A stretch of DNA of 64,000 nucleotides, from contig OZ038423.1 in assembly GCA_964036155.1 (NCBI GenBank), forward strand, positions 27,171,249 through 27,235,248. Reading direction: 5' to 3'. Below the pieces are notes generated by a model that did not search any database, was not told the origin of the DNA, and saw only the letters and a list, made by a program, of their open reading frames with translations. Within the stretch, counting starts at the first letter, position 1; each line of letters opens with the position of its first letter. Origin of the DNA: Diploscapter coronatus. Lineage: Eukaryota > Nematoda > Chromadorea > Rhabditida > Rhabditidae. The position numbers were made by a program, and so were the translations under genes. Shown in pieces: positions 38,301 through 52,800 of the stretch.

Positions 38301-40813
38301 AGTAACAAATTGTTTAGGGTAAAACCATGACTAATTTATATTTCCATGAAACCTATTAAAAGCATTTTTCCTAAAATTTTATAATAACTGGGACGATTAT
38401 GATTTGGTTTAGCAAGTATTCCATGTCAGCATTGCATTCACTTTGAGAATTCAACACTAAAACTTCTATTTTCAGCAAAACGTGCAAAAATTCTATCTTT
38501 AGTTTTATAGAAAAAAAAAACTCTTTTAAATTGGCTAAAAAACTCACCCAGCTCGATTTCCCACTCCCTGTGTCTCTGACTGTATCCAATCCCCTTATAG
38601 AGGCTGTCCAATGTCTTCTCCTTGATTTGTCCCACGGTGTCGCAGTCGTTCAGCCGAACCCGACCGCAACGGCCTTCGTCGTCACGAATTTCGCATTCCT
38701 GGAAAGAAGTTAGGTTATTGTGACTCATTATTTAAAAAGTTACTGTAGCTTCTCTTAATGGAGACGCTATATTTTTCCAAATATTATTGCCAGTTTTAAA
38801 AGAAAAGGATTACTGCAATTTCCAATTTTGAATACTAGTCTTTTTAAAGAAAATTCTACTCTAACTCCTCATTTTTAACATATTGCGATATTTTTTGAAA
38901 GGAATTGATTTCTTTTCAAGGGAGAACAAACTGACGAGTTGTTTTGTATCGATGGTTTCCCGTAGCAAATTCGACTCGTTGATGGTGTACTTCGCGTTGC
39001 CTGTGACTGCGTCCACAGGGCCCTGTTCGGTTTGGTACTTTAGGGCCTGAAATTGGAAAATTTGAAAAATGTCCCAAAAATATAAACTTTATAAATGAAA
39101 TGGCAGTGATAAAAAGCTGGTTTTTTTTTTAAAAAACAACATGCTTTGGATATTTTTATGGGTTTGATGCTTTATCAAATCATCAAGTGTTGTCAAGCTT
39201 ATATAATTTTCCTGAAACATAATCAATTTGTCAAGGAAAAAGATGAATGTGTGTTATTTTACGAGTTATTATTTGCGAAGCTCGTAGCAGGAAAACAAGG
39301 ATGATAAAACCTCATTACTATATGGATTTTTTTGAAACATAGCCAAAAAATGTCAAATTTCCTTACCGTGCAAAGGCTGTAGAGCGAGTGAAACTGCGAC
39401 AGCATATGGGGGTAGAGGGAGACGGTGAGCCACTTGGCGATCAAACTCTCCACCAGACTCTCGCTCGTCCGAAACAGTAGAGCTGATTTATTGGCCTGGA
39501 AATTTGAGTTTAGTTTTATCATGCAAAAGGAAATCGTCAAGTTGAAAGCCATATGTTTCATAAGTACGACGACTAACCCTTGAAACCTATTAGAAAATAT
39601 TTACATGTTCATTTTTTTTTCTTAAATCATCTCAAGAGGCCCCCAGGTGTTAAATAGAATAAAACATGAGCAGCATTTACTAAATGTTTCAAAACAACCT
39701 AGTTTTCTTTAAAAAATCATAATTTCCTCACCCTTACAGTATCCCCGATGTGTTTCCTCAGCAAAGTCAGCGCTATGTCCGAGCAATATGCGTAGTTCCG
39801 CAAAATGACGGACAAAATAAGCGATGCCAAAAATGAACGGTCCGACGGCGTCAGGGACGTATCAGAATCGGCTGTTCGAATCAACGATAAGACGAATTCC
39901 TGAATTTCACAAACCTACATCATTTTCAGAAAATCCACTTTTGCCAAGTTTAGAGTTAACCTCGAGATTTTTTTATTTTTCAAAATTCGAATTTTCTCTT
40001 AAGATACATCCTAAAGTTCACCTTATTCAACAAGAGAGAGTGGAATTGCGCCAAAGTCAGGGGCAGAGTATTCGAAAAGCTCGGTGACAGAGGAAGAAGA
40101 CCATCTAAAAATCGATAATTAAAAAAAAGCCAATAGCCTTCTTAAAAAATATAAATTTTCGGATTATGATATAAAAATGACCGTACCTGGAAACAGTAGC
40201 CTGTGAATGAATAGAGAAAACGGCAAAAGGGGAGTTGCCTTTTGAGAGGAGACATCCGGAGAACCGACCACGCCCATCGAAGTTTGCAATTCGGCGAAGG
40301 CCTGGAACTTGGAGGTCAATATTTTTGATAGGCTTCGAAGAAAGTTAATAAGAAATTGAAAATTTTACATATCATTCAAAAGTTAGGCTATGCTAAACAT
40401 AAAAAAATTTCAAAATGAGCTGATAAAATCCGAAAATTCGTAATTCAGCTATTCCCGTTTTCTGAGCAGAATATAAAACCGTCTATGCTTCAAAGTTGAT
40501 TGATAATGAATTGAAAATTCAGAATTTAATGCTAGAGTTCGTATTTTAAATGTAGAGTTACATATATGTTTCAAAATCCTCATTTATAAAATGTATATCT
40601 GCGAAGTTCAATGACTAATTCGATAAAATATCATTTTTTAAAGATTTTTTTTTTAATTTTGACCTGTTTGCACTCGTTTCTGACGTTGACCTCTAGGTTC
40701 TCCATCTTCATTTGGATTTTCCTGTAGTGTCGGTCCTTCTCTGCCCTTCGTCGATTTCGCATATAAAAGGCGAATGCGCACGCCGATAAAATCATTGTCA
40801 AAATGAAGATCAG
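35377..40813 (-). other. Plexin exons 28-41: membrane helix and GAP domain
   Basis: Exons 40664-40813, 40187-40301, 40022-40104, 39738-39899, 39367-39495, 38936-39046, 38548-38698, 37990-38136, 37551-37743, 37018-37138, 36597-36743, 35993-36166, 35772-35855, 35377-35487. The helix is followed by RKIQMKMENLEVNVRNECKQ and AFAELQT, the plexin juxtamembrane hallmark. Later blocks are LLFRTSES, YQTEQGPVDAVTGNAKYTI, CEIRDDEGRCGRVRLNDCDT, KGTVQKYIDDFL, WKTNCLILRVWLSLI and SPSSRLLFAKDV. The LRVW Arg fits the second arginine finger. The first finger, usually RR, is a single R here. Confidence 0.9.
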
Positions 40814-43800
40814 CTGTAAAATCGATAGTTATTGTTTTTCCTTCCAAGTTCAAATAAAGTGATGAAAGTGTAAAAAGTAGTCTTAAAAATCGAAAATGAA
40901 TTTCTATCCCTCGAAACATAAAGCTAATAAAATTTTCGAAAATACTATAAAATGAAACGTTTGGAACGAAAATTAAAAAAGTACTAAACTGTTGATTTTT
41001 TATTAAAAAAAAATTTAATTAAAACTAACCCAAGGATAGATGGATGAGATGAGGCTGGATTCTTTATCGTAATAAATCAGACCTAACTGCTGCTCTATAT
41101 TTCCAACGATCATGACTACGGAAGGGTAGGGATCATCTAAATTTTAAACTTAAATTTGATCTAAACCAGAGTTCATATTGATAAATTTTGATAGATGAGC
41201 TATTTTAAAGGCTTTTTGAAGTTTATCCAATTGAATAATAAATATTTTTATTCACTAAAGATTAAAGGTTTTATAAAAGAAAGTCGACTCATGAACTAGA
41301 ATAGAGGAAGTTATATCTGGTTTCAAGTTTTCTTGAAACTTATTTCACAAAACCAAAAAATAGACGCAAAACCTGTCAATGATTTGGGCTGCTCATCTGG
41401 AGGGCTGCAAACCAGTTGCTGGGAGTCAATCACGCTCACGAAACATCGCTCGCCGCCAACGAAAATCTGAAATTTCATTTTTTGTATTTTCTCATTTTTA
41501 TTTTTTTCAAATGACTACCTTATAATCTTCAGGCAGCGCGGAATTCAGATGGGTTCCTTGTAGAATTAGAGGATGCTTTGGTTGATGACGTCGGATTCCT
41601 GAAATTTCGAAAAATGGTGACTTTCTCTTTTTAAATCTAGAATAAGGCGATTTCAAAATGTTTGAGAAGAAAAGATGGATTTTTATAAATTTATGAAAGT
41701 ACCTTCAAACGGTTTAAACTGAGGATCGGGCAAAATCGATAGTCGAAGATGGGGCTTCGGAACTAGAGTCGAGTTTCCCAAAGAGAAGGCAACGATATAT
41801 CTGAAAGATGTCATAAGTTTCAAAAAATTGTATAAAGTGTAGAAAAATTCAATGATGTTTCAGTTCCATGCATTCTTAAAAATAAAAATATCGATTTCCT
41901 AGAAGAAATTAATAATTTCCTCACCTCGAATACCTCGAAGACATGTGGAGTAGGCGGGGCGAAGGACAGTGGAGCAGGGTTGCATTCATAATCGAACAAA
42001 CCGAAGGATGGGAGGCTGGTTCTTTACTTCCCGAGGAAATCAAGAACAATTGCAGTGTGGAAAGAGAGTCAAAGTGAAGACCCTGAAAATTTCAAATTAG
42101 GTAGGTTTCGAAGAAGATTTCTATCGGTAATGCATCGCAAGGTTTTAATATTGAATAAAAAATGAACTTGGTAAGTTTCAGAGAAATTTTATAATGAACG
42201 GTTATTCTAGAAATTAGTTTGATGTTCATCCGTAGTTGAATAACAAAAATTAGAAAAAATGTACAAAACTCAACGAGATTTTATGGGTGTTCCAGTAATT
42301 TTAAAACTGGATCCAAATATCATTTCGAAAATCGACGTCTACTTGCATGTTTATTCATTCGTCATGCATTATGTATCTTTCAAATAACATTCATAAATAC
42401 ATGTACTTTTGTCATTTTAGTTTTTTAACATTATTCTTTTTTCAAAAATAAAATTATTCGAGATTATTTAATCCTCTACCCTTTATCCTTTATCATACCA
42501 TTCAACATTTCGCACTTCCTAACTCTGAGAATCATTTTTTAATTGTCTTATCTTTATCCCTCCCTAAACGAACTGATACGAACTATTCAAACCTGAAAAA
42601 TGAGCAAATTCCCTCCCGACACGAATGCTGCGGCTGGTTGAATCGAGTTGATCGTCGGGTTTTCCGTGTAGCGGAAAGAGTCGAACGGTACGGTAGTCGC
42701 ATCGATTGATAAAAGAAGTCGCAGAGACGCAGAGGAAGCCGAATTTGAAGCTGGCGGAAGAAAACAGCGCAAAGAAGAGACGTTTCTCTGAACATTAAAA
42801 ATTTGTATTTTTTTTTTTTTGCAATCTAAAATTTCCGAACCGAACGAAACGGCGGATTATTTTGTTTTTTCATCAGGAAATGTAGATTCCTTGAAACGTA
42901 TGCATCAAACAAAAATGGATTTTCGATATGATGATTTTAAAGATGCTGCAATATTCTAGTCGACTTATTCCTTCAAATTTTTAAAACTACTGATATATAT
43001 TTTAATAGAACCCTCTAAATTATTGACTAACGCCTGAAAGATTTCTCTTCAGTTTTTCTTAGTTAGCTGAAGCTTTCCATTCGTTTCGTCAAAACCAGCA
43101 ACTTATGTTTCAACAAAATAGTCGAGCATTCTAAAACTTACCCTAACATGTGTGCACTCGCCATCTCCAATCCTCACTGATGCATTCGATCCGATATGAA
43201 GGTTTTCACCGAATAAGGTAAGCTGAAAAAAGATTTTAAAACATAAACCAATCAACCCATTTTTCCACTTAAAAATTCAAAATATTTTTTTCAAGCATCA
43301 TTCCATTTTTGGAAGATAGTAAAAATTCAATTTGCAAAAAATAAACATAAAGAATAGGCTTTTTTCGAAGAAAATCTTTAAAAAATATCGAAATTTTTCC
43401 CACCTGAACTCCACCTATATACGGTCCGAACAAGGGATAGGCAGAGTAGATGGACACTGGCAAGAAGGAGTAGAACTGCGTGGATTCGGCGGTTTGAGTT
43501 GACGATCGGCCTACAGTAACCCGAACCGGACCGGATGAGGTGCCCTGAAATTAGCATAATTTTTTAAATAAGTTTCAAGGTTTTAATATTTGATGATTTT
43601 TACTTCCTATTGGTTAATGTCTGGTTTAGAATTCAATTTTGAAATTAAAATTCGCAAAATTGAAATTATTAGGGTTTAAAAAGTTCCTTAGAAGATAACA
43701 AAAGTTCAAGTGATATTGTGTATCGTAATGATCTATCACTCAAAATTCTATTAACCTAAAATTTCCCGATTTTCTGAATGAGTTTCAGAAACATTTCATA

Positions 43801-46800
43801 AGTTAAGCAAAGCTTTTAAATTGTTCATTCATTTGAAATCGTAAGTCTCAACTAATAACTTTTCTTGTAGAAATTCAATAATGAAATTAGTCCTCATAAG
43901 AGCCAAAAATCACACGATTTAGGCATGCTCCAGAGAAATTTCATAAATTACTTCAGTTTTAAAATAATTCATAAAGCTAATTATGCCTTTGCCTAACTAA
44001 CTCAGTTTAACATTAAAATCTTATAAAAGACGCAACTATCAAACTATTTTAATTTTATTGAAAAGAAGAAAATTAACCTTGTCAACCCTGCACTTGATGT
44101 GTCTCGAGATGATGTACTCCTCAACGGTGCACTTGCTGCCAGCCACATAGACGCGATCCTTAACGTCCTCGATGGAAGTGCCCAAATCCCGTCCCTCGAT
44201 TTCGATCAGAGTTCCGCCATCCAAGGGGCCCGATTTCGGGGAGAACTGAAATTTTCTCAAATTTAGAAGACAACTTGGTGTTTCAAGAAAGTCCCATAAT
44301 AAATTTTGTAATGCAATACTAATATATCTGGTCTAGGCTTGAAAAATTTTCTTAATTTTAAAAAGTGCCAAATAACTTTCAAAAATTGTTAGGTTGATCG
44401 TGCTAGTTCATTGACAAAAATAATACAAATCGTAATTTTAGAAGTTCCAACTTATTCCTGATGTATGTTTCACAAAACATTGAATAAAATTTCAATCACC
44501 TCGATATCAATAATGCTCAGACCGAATTATTTTTTTTAAAAAAATCATCTAACCTTCAAAATCTTAGGCTTGTCGCAGATTATTTTTTCTGATGATTTGG
44601 TGCAGTTGTATGAGCATCGACCTTCACACCAGGAGCAATGCAGAGAGGGATTCAGGGAAATGCAGGTGGAACAGTCAGACGCTAGGGACGAGCACTGGTA
44701 GAAGGTTACTGAAATGTGAACAAATTAGGTTATTACATCAAAATTAGATTTCCAATGAGTAGAATTTTTCTGACATTATTTACTCTCATTCTGAAACTTA
44801 ACTGAAAGACAGATAGCGACAATTCGAACATCGAACTTGTTCATCAGCTTTGGTACACAATATTAAGTACTTCGTTGAAATTCTTATATTCACCCCAGAA
44901 ACTTAGCATCGAACTCACTTTCATTGAAAATGGTAATCCTTTAGAATGAAGTTTAACTTGATAGTTACGTGTTATCGAACGAAATTCGAGAACTTCCCTT
45001 TTCATAACCTTTCTTTGAAACCTATATCTTCCATTGAGTCATTCAAATATATCAACAACTATCTACACTATTTCAAAGTAAAAGTAGTGAAAATAGTATT
45101 GAAGTTAGATATGCTAATTTTTGAAATTTTACGAGTAAATTTGAGTGTTAAAAAGGGGCCACCTTTGGTTTCATCGATTAGGTGATTGGCCTCTCCGAAC
45201 TGCAGGGGAACGGAGGCGTTTGGCGGTTGAATCGGCAAGGCGAACGGTTCGCAGACGATCGATGAATTCGGCGGGGAAATCGAGGCTCTGAATTTTGGAA
45301 GTTTTTTTTGTTTGTTTCAGGGAATTATGAAAATCCTTACATTATCATTCGTGTCAATTCTGCCATGTTAGTAGTTCTTTCTTATCAGATTATATGATTT
45401 TTGTAAGTTTCACAAAATATTAATAGTCTCCCATTCCTTCACAAAACGATCATCGATCATCAAATCATTAAAACTTGAACACTTATGTTTCAAAACTCTC
45501 ATACCCTTCGAAATTAGTCTTTTTCGATACTGTACATGAAAATATCTGCCAAAATCGTAAAAAAAAAATTTCAAAGAATCTTTTCTGCCTCTTCAACGCT
45601 TGATTTGCGATTATCAAGAATTATACATGAGCGAAAAATTAGCATAAATTCCAAATTTTACCTGACAGTATGGGTCAGCCCGGGCGCTTCTAATTTGCAC
45701 CAGTAGTCGTTGGACGGTCTTAGAGACTCCAAGTGTGCCGCGGGGAGCACGATGGTCACTGAATTCGATGACGCTAGCAAAGGGGGCGGAGACAGCCGGA
45801 CGCAGTCAGATGACGGGGTCTGGAAGCTTCGCAATTTTTATTTACAAAAGATTTAAAAAAAAAGGATAATAATTGCACTTGAATTTCTAGTTCTTCCTGA
45901 AATATCAATTGAGCTAAGTTTCAAAATGTGGTTTATAAAATTGTTTTTTCCACAAGATAATTTATCAGCTGAAATAGTTCGAATAGAAATTACCTTATCA
46001 CAAACTCCATTCCGAACACACGAGAAAGTAGTCGGACACCAATTGCAAGTCGGTAATGAAGCGCATTGAGAACAAGTCGCAAACGCGCTGCAGTTGTAGA
46101 CGTCGAACTGATAGCTCATAATGGGTACTGTAGAGAGTGACGTCATTAGGGAGAGCTGAAAATTAGAGAAATTACCTTTAACAACTTTTATCGTTCTCAT
46201 TTCTGTTCATCGTTCCTTCTCAATTGTTTCTTTTCCACAAAACCGTGATTTGGCAAATAACGTTGCAGAAAATTACCTGATGAGTATGCACCCGTAGAGG
46301 AAGAGCAGGAGAATTACAGCTTAAAGACTTAGTCGACCACGAAGCGGTCACATTGTACGATCCGATTTGACAGATGTAGCTCTGGAAAAAAGAATTAAAA
46401 ATATCTTTAGCGAATCTGTCAAAGATTCAAAATTAGTTTAATTAAGCGCATTTTTAAAGAACCTGAAACTTATTTCATAGAGAAAGATTAATTTTTTATT
46501 TAAATATTTCCCGATAAAGCACGAACGTGATGAAAAAGCAAATATTCAAAGGGTTAATAAACTTTTGAAACAGGGTAAAATTTAACTTGAAAGAAAAGAA
46601 ACTGACAAATCCTTTGGGTCTCGGCAGACTGTTGACTCCCAACGAGATATTGATCGGCTCATCCACGGAAAGCGTCTTTGGCAAGGAATCCAATGGAATC
46701 GAGGGGCATTCGTCGGACTGAAAGTCGATAAATCAAAGTATGCGATGCTTTGCATAAGTCAAATTAGATCACGCTCATTTTGATCTATTACTTACCGGCT

Positions 46801-49800
46801 GAACCGGGCAATTCACTGCGGGGGTGCATTTTCCGAGCGGCAAACACCAGGAACAGAACGGGTCGGCGGTCGAAAGACAGTCCGTACAGGAAGAAAGTTG
46901 AGAGCACGAGTGAATTTCCATACGGTTGATCTGAAAATACCTTATTTTTCAATTTTCCGACTCATCAAGTCACTTTCTTCACCAATGTTCATTTTGTTTT
47001 GTCGAAATGACTATAAAAATAAGATCAATATGTTTCAAAGTGTTATAAATAAAATATATTCTAAAAATTGATCTTTATTGTTTGGTATTTCTTTAAAAAA
47101 AACTGATTCCTAACTTTTCCAAGATAATTTATTTGCAGATTATCATAAATTTTCCTAAGTTATAAAAATCCCCAACTTATCAACTCCACCATTAACCCTA
47201 TCTTCGCGCATCGTAGAGCTCTAAATCTCGGGTACGACTTTATCCTTCTTTCTCTTTATTTTCGTACTATTCCTCTTTTTCTCTTTCCTTTCCCCTCTCC
47301 CAACTAGTTGATCTCTCTCTGGTTGTCAACTTTGATTTTGCATAAGATTAATTAGCTGTCGAAAGATAGGGGATAAGTCAGCCATAAATTCGCGCATTGG
47401 TTTTGCAAAACTTGAAAATAAAGAGGTGGAGCTAAATTTTATCATTTTAAAAATACTTTTAAAATGGACCAGTGGGCTAAGGATTGAAATTGAGTTTTTA
47501 AACAGAATAAATCTTAACTTTGAAACATAATAAATATAGCATATTTCTTTTATGAATGTTTATAAAATTTCAAATTCCTACCCCCTTTTCCAACTGAATG
47601 ATCAAAGCGGTCCCGTCCAGTAGCATTTTCCGGATTTTCGTTCCCACTTTGGAGTCACCGACTTCGCGACGGCCGTATTCTTCGAGTTTATTCGGATCTT
47701 GCCACTTCATCTGAAAAACTGAACTCTTTCGACGAAATCGGAAACCTTCTCACTCAACTTCAAGAAATTGTGTAGATTCATAGAAATTGTAAAAATTCAT
47801 GAAATCTCATTCTTTGAGAAGAATGGATCATTTTCGAATTTTTTTGCCAAATTATAACCTTGTTAAAATCAACTTGAAAAGGATCTTCACATAAATTTGA
47901 TATTCTATTTCATCTTTTATCATACAGCAAATAAAAACTTTTAACTATGCTAGTTTAAAACACCTACCAAAATGACTTGTCCCTGTTCGAGTCCGGCAAA
48001 TACCGTGTTTGGGTTTTTCATGCCTTGCAGAGCTATGACTCGGCCTTCGACAGTTTTTTCAGCGACTTCAACGGCCTCGATGCTTCCACCCACGCCGAAC
48101 TCGCAAGAATCTTCATCAAGTACGGTGGATTTCTGAAATTAACTCTATTAAGACTAAAGTAAACTAGAGGGGGTAGGCCGCACGAACGAAATCATAGCTA
48201 TGATATCAGATCGCACTTGTGAAAATTTTGACTAATCACAGGTTGGAGAGGAAAATTTGTTAGGAAAATATTCTGCGCAGATCGCGAGGAATCGCTGACG
48301 ATCGTCCTCCCCAATCCTGTTAACTTTTTCTCTATAAAATCAATATCCTTAAGTTCGACTTATCATCTGCTAGCTAAAATTTGAGAAATTCATCTTCTTG
48401 TTGAAACTTGTCCATTTCTCTACGGACTAGGTGATATCATTTCTAGATATGTTCCAAAGAAATCTTAAAATCGACCGAAAGTTGCATTCAGCAATATCGG
48501 ATTAAAATATCGAATATCGATTAAACCTTTACATAAATTTAAAAAATTAGTGAAATTAAAATCAACCAACTTTAGTACACTTGGTATCTCTCCCGATGTG
48601 GGGTAGTCCTATCGAGCCGGTGCCGCCTCGACATCGATCCACGTTGTACCAGAAAGTTAGTTTGATTTTCGTCATCGCATAAACGCACAACACCGATTTC
48701 GAACCACTCGCAAACGACACGATCAAATTGTCGCCTGAAAAAATATCTTGAAGAAACTCGAACGAAGAATTTTTAGTCCTATTCCAAACAAGTACTAAAA
48801 TTAGTGAATCATCTATTATAAATCAATCGTTTTTTTCGAGAAAAAATTAGAATAAGTTTTAACGGAGTCTGAAAAAATAGTTTTCAAACAGAGAAACTTT
48901 GTATCATTTACGCAACTGATTTGATATGAGACGTACCAATTTTCAAAACCGAATAAAATAACTTTCAAAAACATTCTAAAGTGCACCTCAAACTTTATAG
49001 AACGTTAGGATAGTTCCCTGTATTACATTTTCTTCAAAATTTTAAATTTTAAAACAAAAAATCCCTACCATGCAAATAAGCCGCCGTCGCCACGGGGTAA
49101 TTTGAATTGTCTCCCGCCCGGCACTGTAGCTCGATTTCGGAATACGAAGTAAATCTGGAATTTTACTTCCGAAAAGTTAGCATAATTTTTAAAATTCAAA
49201 GTTTCGAGAAAATGATTGCGTTAAAAATGAAAACCATTTTTTTTCGGAAAAAGGCTGAAAACATTCCAACCTCGTATCATTTTTGCAGACCCTGATGAGT
49301 TTCGTAATTGTTGAAGTGTGGTGGGATCTGAAAATTATATAATTAGAAAAAAAAAAACAATTTTAAAAATCAAAAATAACTTTTTAAAACTATTCTTGAA
49401 TTAGTGTAATATAACCGTACCTGATATAGTGCAGTGACAGTATGTAGACAAAGTGAGCATGCGTGAAAGTGTTCAGATAGGTGACAGAGCGTCGGTGCGA
49501 AGCACGCAGATAAACTGCCGACTCGCCGTCGAGGCTTCCTTAAATTTTTATTCTTGTTCTAAACTCTGATATTTTTTATTTTGAGTACATTTTAAATTAT
49601 TGAGTAAAATTGAGTTAACATTCGTCGAGTTTGTTCTCGATATTTCAAATTTGTATGAAACATGTTTAAAATAATATATCATATCAACACTAGACGATAT
49701 TTACTCAACTCCACAAAATTCACATTTTTTACTTCAAAACGTTCTGAAACATATTATTATCATTTACGATTTTTTCTGCCATTTTTATTCCCTATAGAAA

Positions 49801-52800
49801 AACTATGGATCGAAAAGTTGACCAAACTTTCCATTATCTAGATTTTCGGAACCTAGTTTTCCTCGCTTTATTTCTGATTTTCATTTTCTTTCAATTTGTC
49901 ATTATTTTCGCTTTCCTTTCCCTAACTTGGAATCGCGCGCCTTTGCTCATTTTGCTTTGTAATTCGCGCTCCAATGCCAATTAGCAGTGTAGCGTAATAA
50001 TTACCGCATGTAATCCCTTCACAAGGCCAGGGGAATTTACAAAATATCCGGCAAAAGTAAAAGCATGAAAATGAAAGCAGTGAAAATCGCTAAAAGCTAG
50101 AACTTGAAAAAGTTCTGGAAAAATATCTGATTTCTATGGATTTTTTAGAAGAATTGGAAAAACAAACCTGAATTGAGTATAGCCAAATTCGGTAGTTGTC
50201 TCAGCGAAAAGACAGGAAACGGATCTCTGAATATTTGCATATTTATTATAACTGACAGGATATTACTGTAAAATTGATCATGTTTAATAACATTATTCGT
50301 TTTTGCAGTGACTAATACCAACGATATCATTCTCAACCTCACAAAATTTTTTCTAAAACATTAAAATCTTATTTTTCACTTTTCGTCGCTTTTATTTTGT
50401 CTCAAGTACTCGGTCACTGAAAATACGAATTTTTAAAACGTTGTACAAGTTTGATCAAATCACTTCAGAATTTGAGCAAATTATCAAAATCGCCTATTTT
50501 TCAATATATGAAGAAAAATTAAAGAAAAAAATCTACCTGTAAATGGAGTCCTGGGAGGGTGGAGCCGCTACGAATAAGTTCGGCGGGAGATGAATCGACA
50601 AAGTTGGCGATGACAACGCGGCGACAGGCAGACTGATGTTCGACAGGACCGTCAAAGGGCCGGTCCGCGATAAAAGAGCGCATGACCCTGAATTTTTTGA
50701 TTGATTCGAAGGATATTTTTGACTTTATCACTACAAAGAAGCATTACTGGTTCATGATCCAAAAGGATGAAAATGTGTGAAACTTGAAACGCATTTGAAA
50801 AAATGCAAGATGTTGATCATTGTAAGTTGGTATTTAAAATTTTCAAGTTTTAGTTCATTCGAACGTTCGAAAAATATTGAAATAAGGTAAAACTGATGTA
50901 AATATATGAATCTGGAAACATATTTGAAAAATACCTTGTCGTACAGATCCGCAGAAGAGGATTCCTTGCGGCAAAGTGGTCAAAAGCCTACAGTGATTTT
51001 CAGTGAGCTCGAGTTTCGCGCTCTGAAAATTCAAGGTTTAAAAAATCGATAAATACCTCAGTCCTAATCTAGACATTCTATCAACACATTTCTCGCAAAA
51101 ATAGAGATGTATCTAGTTTAAAATCCACCGTATTCATGCCCACCTGTAAACACTGTAGTCCATCCGCACTGCAGTCAATCGAATCGTTGACAGGACCTGT
51201 CGTCAATCTTCGAGTTTCACGAAGACTCCCCAATTCCAGAGCGATGACGCTATTAACTTCACCGACGATTATCTCAAAATCCATATATTAGATTTTTTGA
51301 GGAATATTATAACTTTCTTTGCTTCTTGACTCGTCAATTTATTGCCTTTTCTTGCAAAATGAATAAATTTATGAGAGTTTTGAAGGATATAAAACCCATT
51401 TCCATGATCTATTCTCTATCATTAAAATCGCTTTTTTTTGTTTGTAAATTTTGTCTAATATTTTAGTTTGAAACATGCTCTTCCTAAACGATAAGGCCCT
51501 CTTGAACATTGGCTAGGCTTTCCATTTATTTAATTCCCGAATAGCAATTTCAACCCCATCCGAACCCCTTTCATTTATTGGCATTGGGCCCAATTTATTA
51601 GGGCCATCCCCATCTTTGGCACAACTTCCATTCATCTCATTTCATTGCAATTTATTTCGTGTCAATGAGGCTCAAATTCATTTCGGTAATTGCATCTATT
51701 TTCGAAATTAGAATATTAATCCTTTCCCATTTTAGGATCACACGATAAAGCATAGCTCTTGAAGCCGATTGGCGTAATTTTCCCGATGTTTGAAATCTTC
51801 AAAGAATAAGATCTCACGCCTCAAAAAATAAAATTCTTATCAAAGTAAAAGTACTAAAAATTACGAAAATGTTCATTTTTATATTAAAAAAATCCCATTT
51901 CCTAGTTTATTTTTCCTTTTTTAGTTCAAGGGCTCTTAATTTTCTCCAAACTTGCAACAAAATTTCCTATGGAGAAATCCCGATTTGGCCCATGCTTGTT
52001 TGCAGGCCTTAAATGGCCATAGGGCCCTATATTCTGAAGCAGAGCTCTAATTCAATATCTGGCTATTCTCAGGAGATGCATGGGAAGGATAATGATAAAG
52101 AAGGGGAGGAAGAGAGAAAGAGAAGGGAGAGAAAGATAAGTAAGAAGAGAGAGAATGAGAGAAAGAAAAAATAAAGAAATGTTGGAGATGTGCGCAATGA
52201 ATTATATGACAGACGGCTTTGCGGATATTTCCGGACAAGTAAGGAAAGTCAAAGATTTGTCATAAAAGAACGAAAATGAAAGTGCGAAAAACTAGATGAA
52301 GGATGAGTCAAGTGCTTCAACTTTTGGCATAGGTTTCAGCAAATTTAGAATTTTTAAAGCAAAATTTCAAGATCTAATTCGCGATGAAACAATCAGTAAT
52401 TATGCATTAAAGTGCTCTCAATTCTCTCAAATTCTTTCAATTTTTCTATAAGCCGAAAATTTATGAGTTAACTAAAAATTTTCGACACTCAGTTATATGA
52501 CGAATCGTGCTGGCAAATTATAGTTCAACCTTTTCTAACTAGCCCAAGTTATTCAAGTATTCACCTATCCTCTAATTATCCCTTAATCCTGGCCCCATAA
52601 AGTATGTAAATCCCGTACCTCATTGTTGATGATGATGAAATCGTCAATCGGCTGATTTGCATAGTAGGTTGACAGCACTGACTGGGTCTGAGTTGAATGG
52701 ACCTCAAGACAGGTGGCGATTAGCTGAAAATCGACAAGCTAAAAATCATAAGGTCGGAATTTGATAGTATTTGGTCTTTTGTAGTCCATACTCACTTTTA

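Noticed and set aside
42583..42795. Two overlapping minus-strand ORFs
   Set aside because: Only one frame, containing ENPTINSIQPAAAFVSGG, is plexin exon 22; the other is a shadow.
49535..49540. Acceptor TTTAAG|GAAGCC for plexin exon 6
   Set aside because: It breaks the reading frame from exon 5. Only the acceptor four bases further on (GGAAG|CC) joins in phase.
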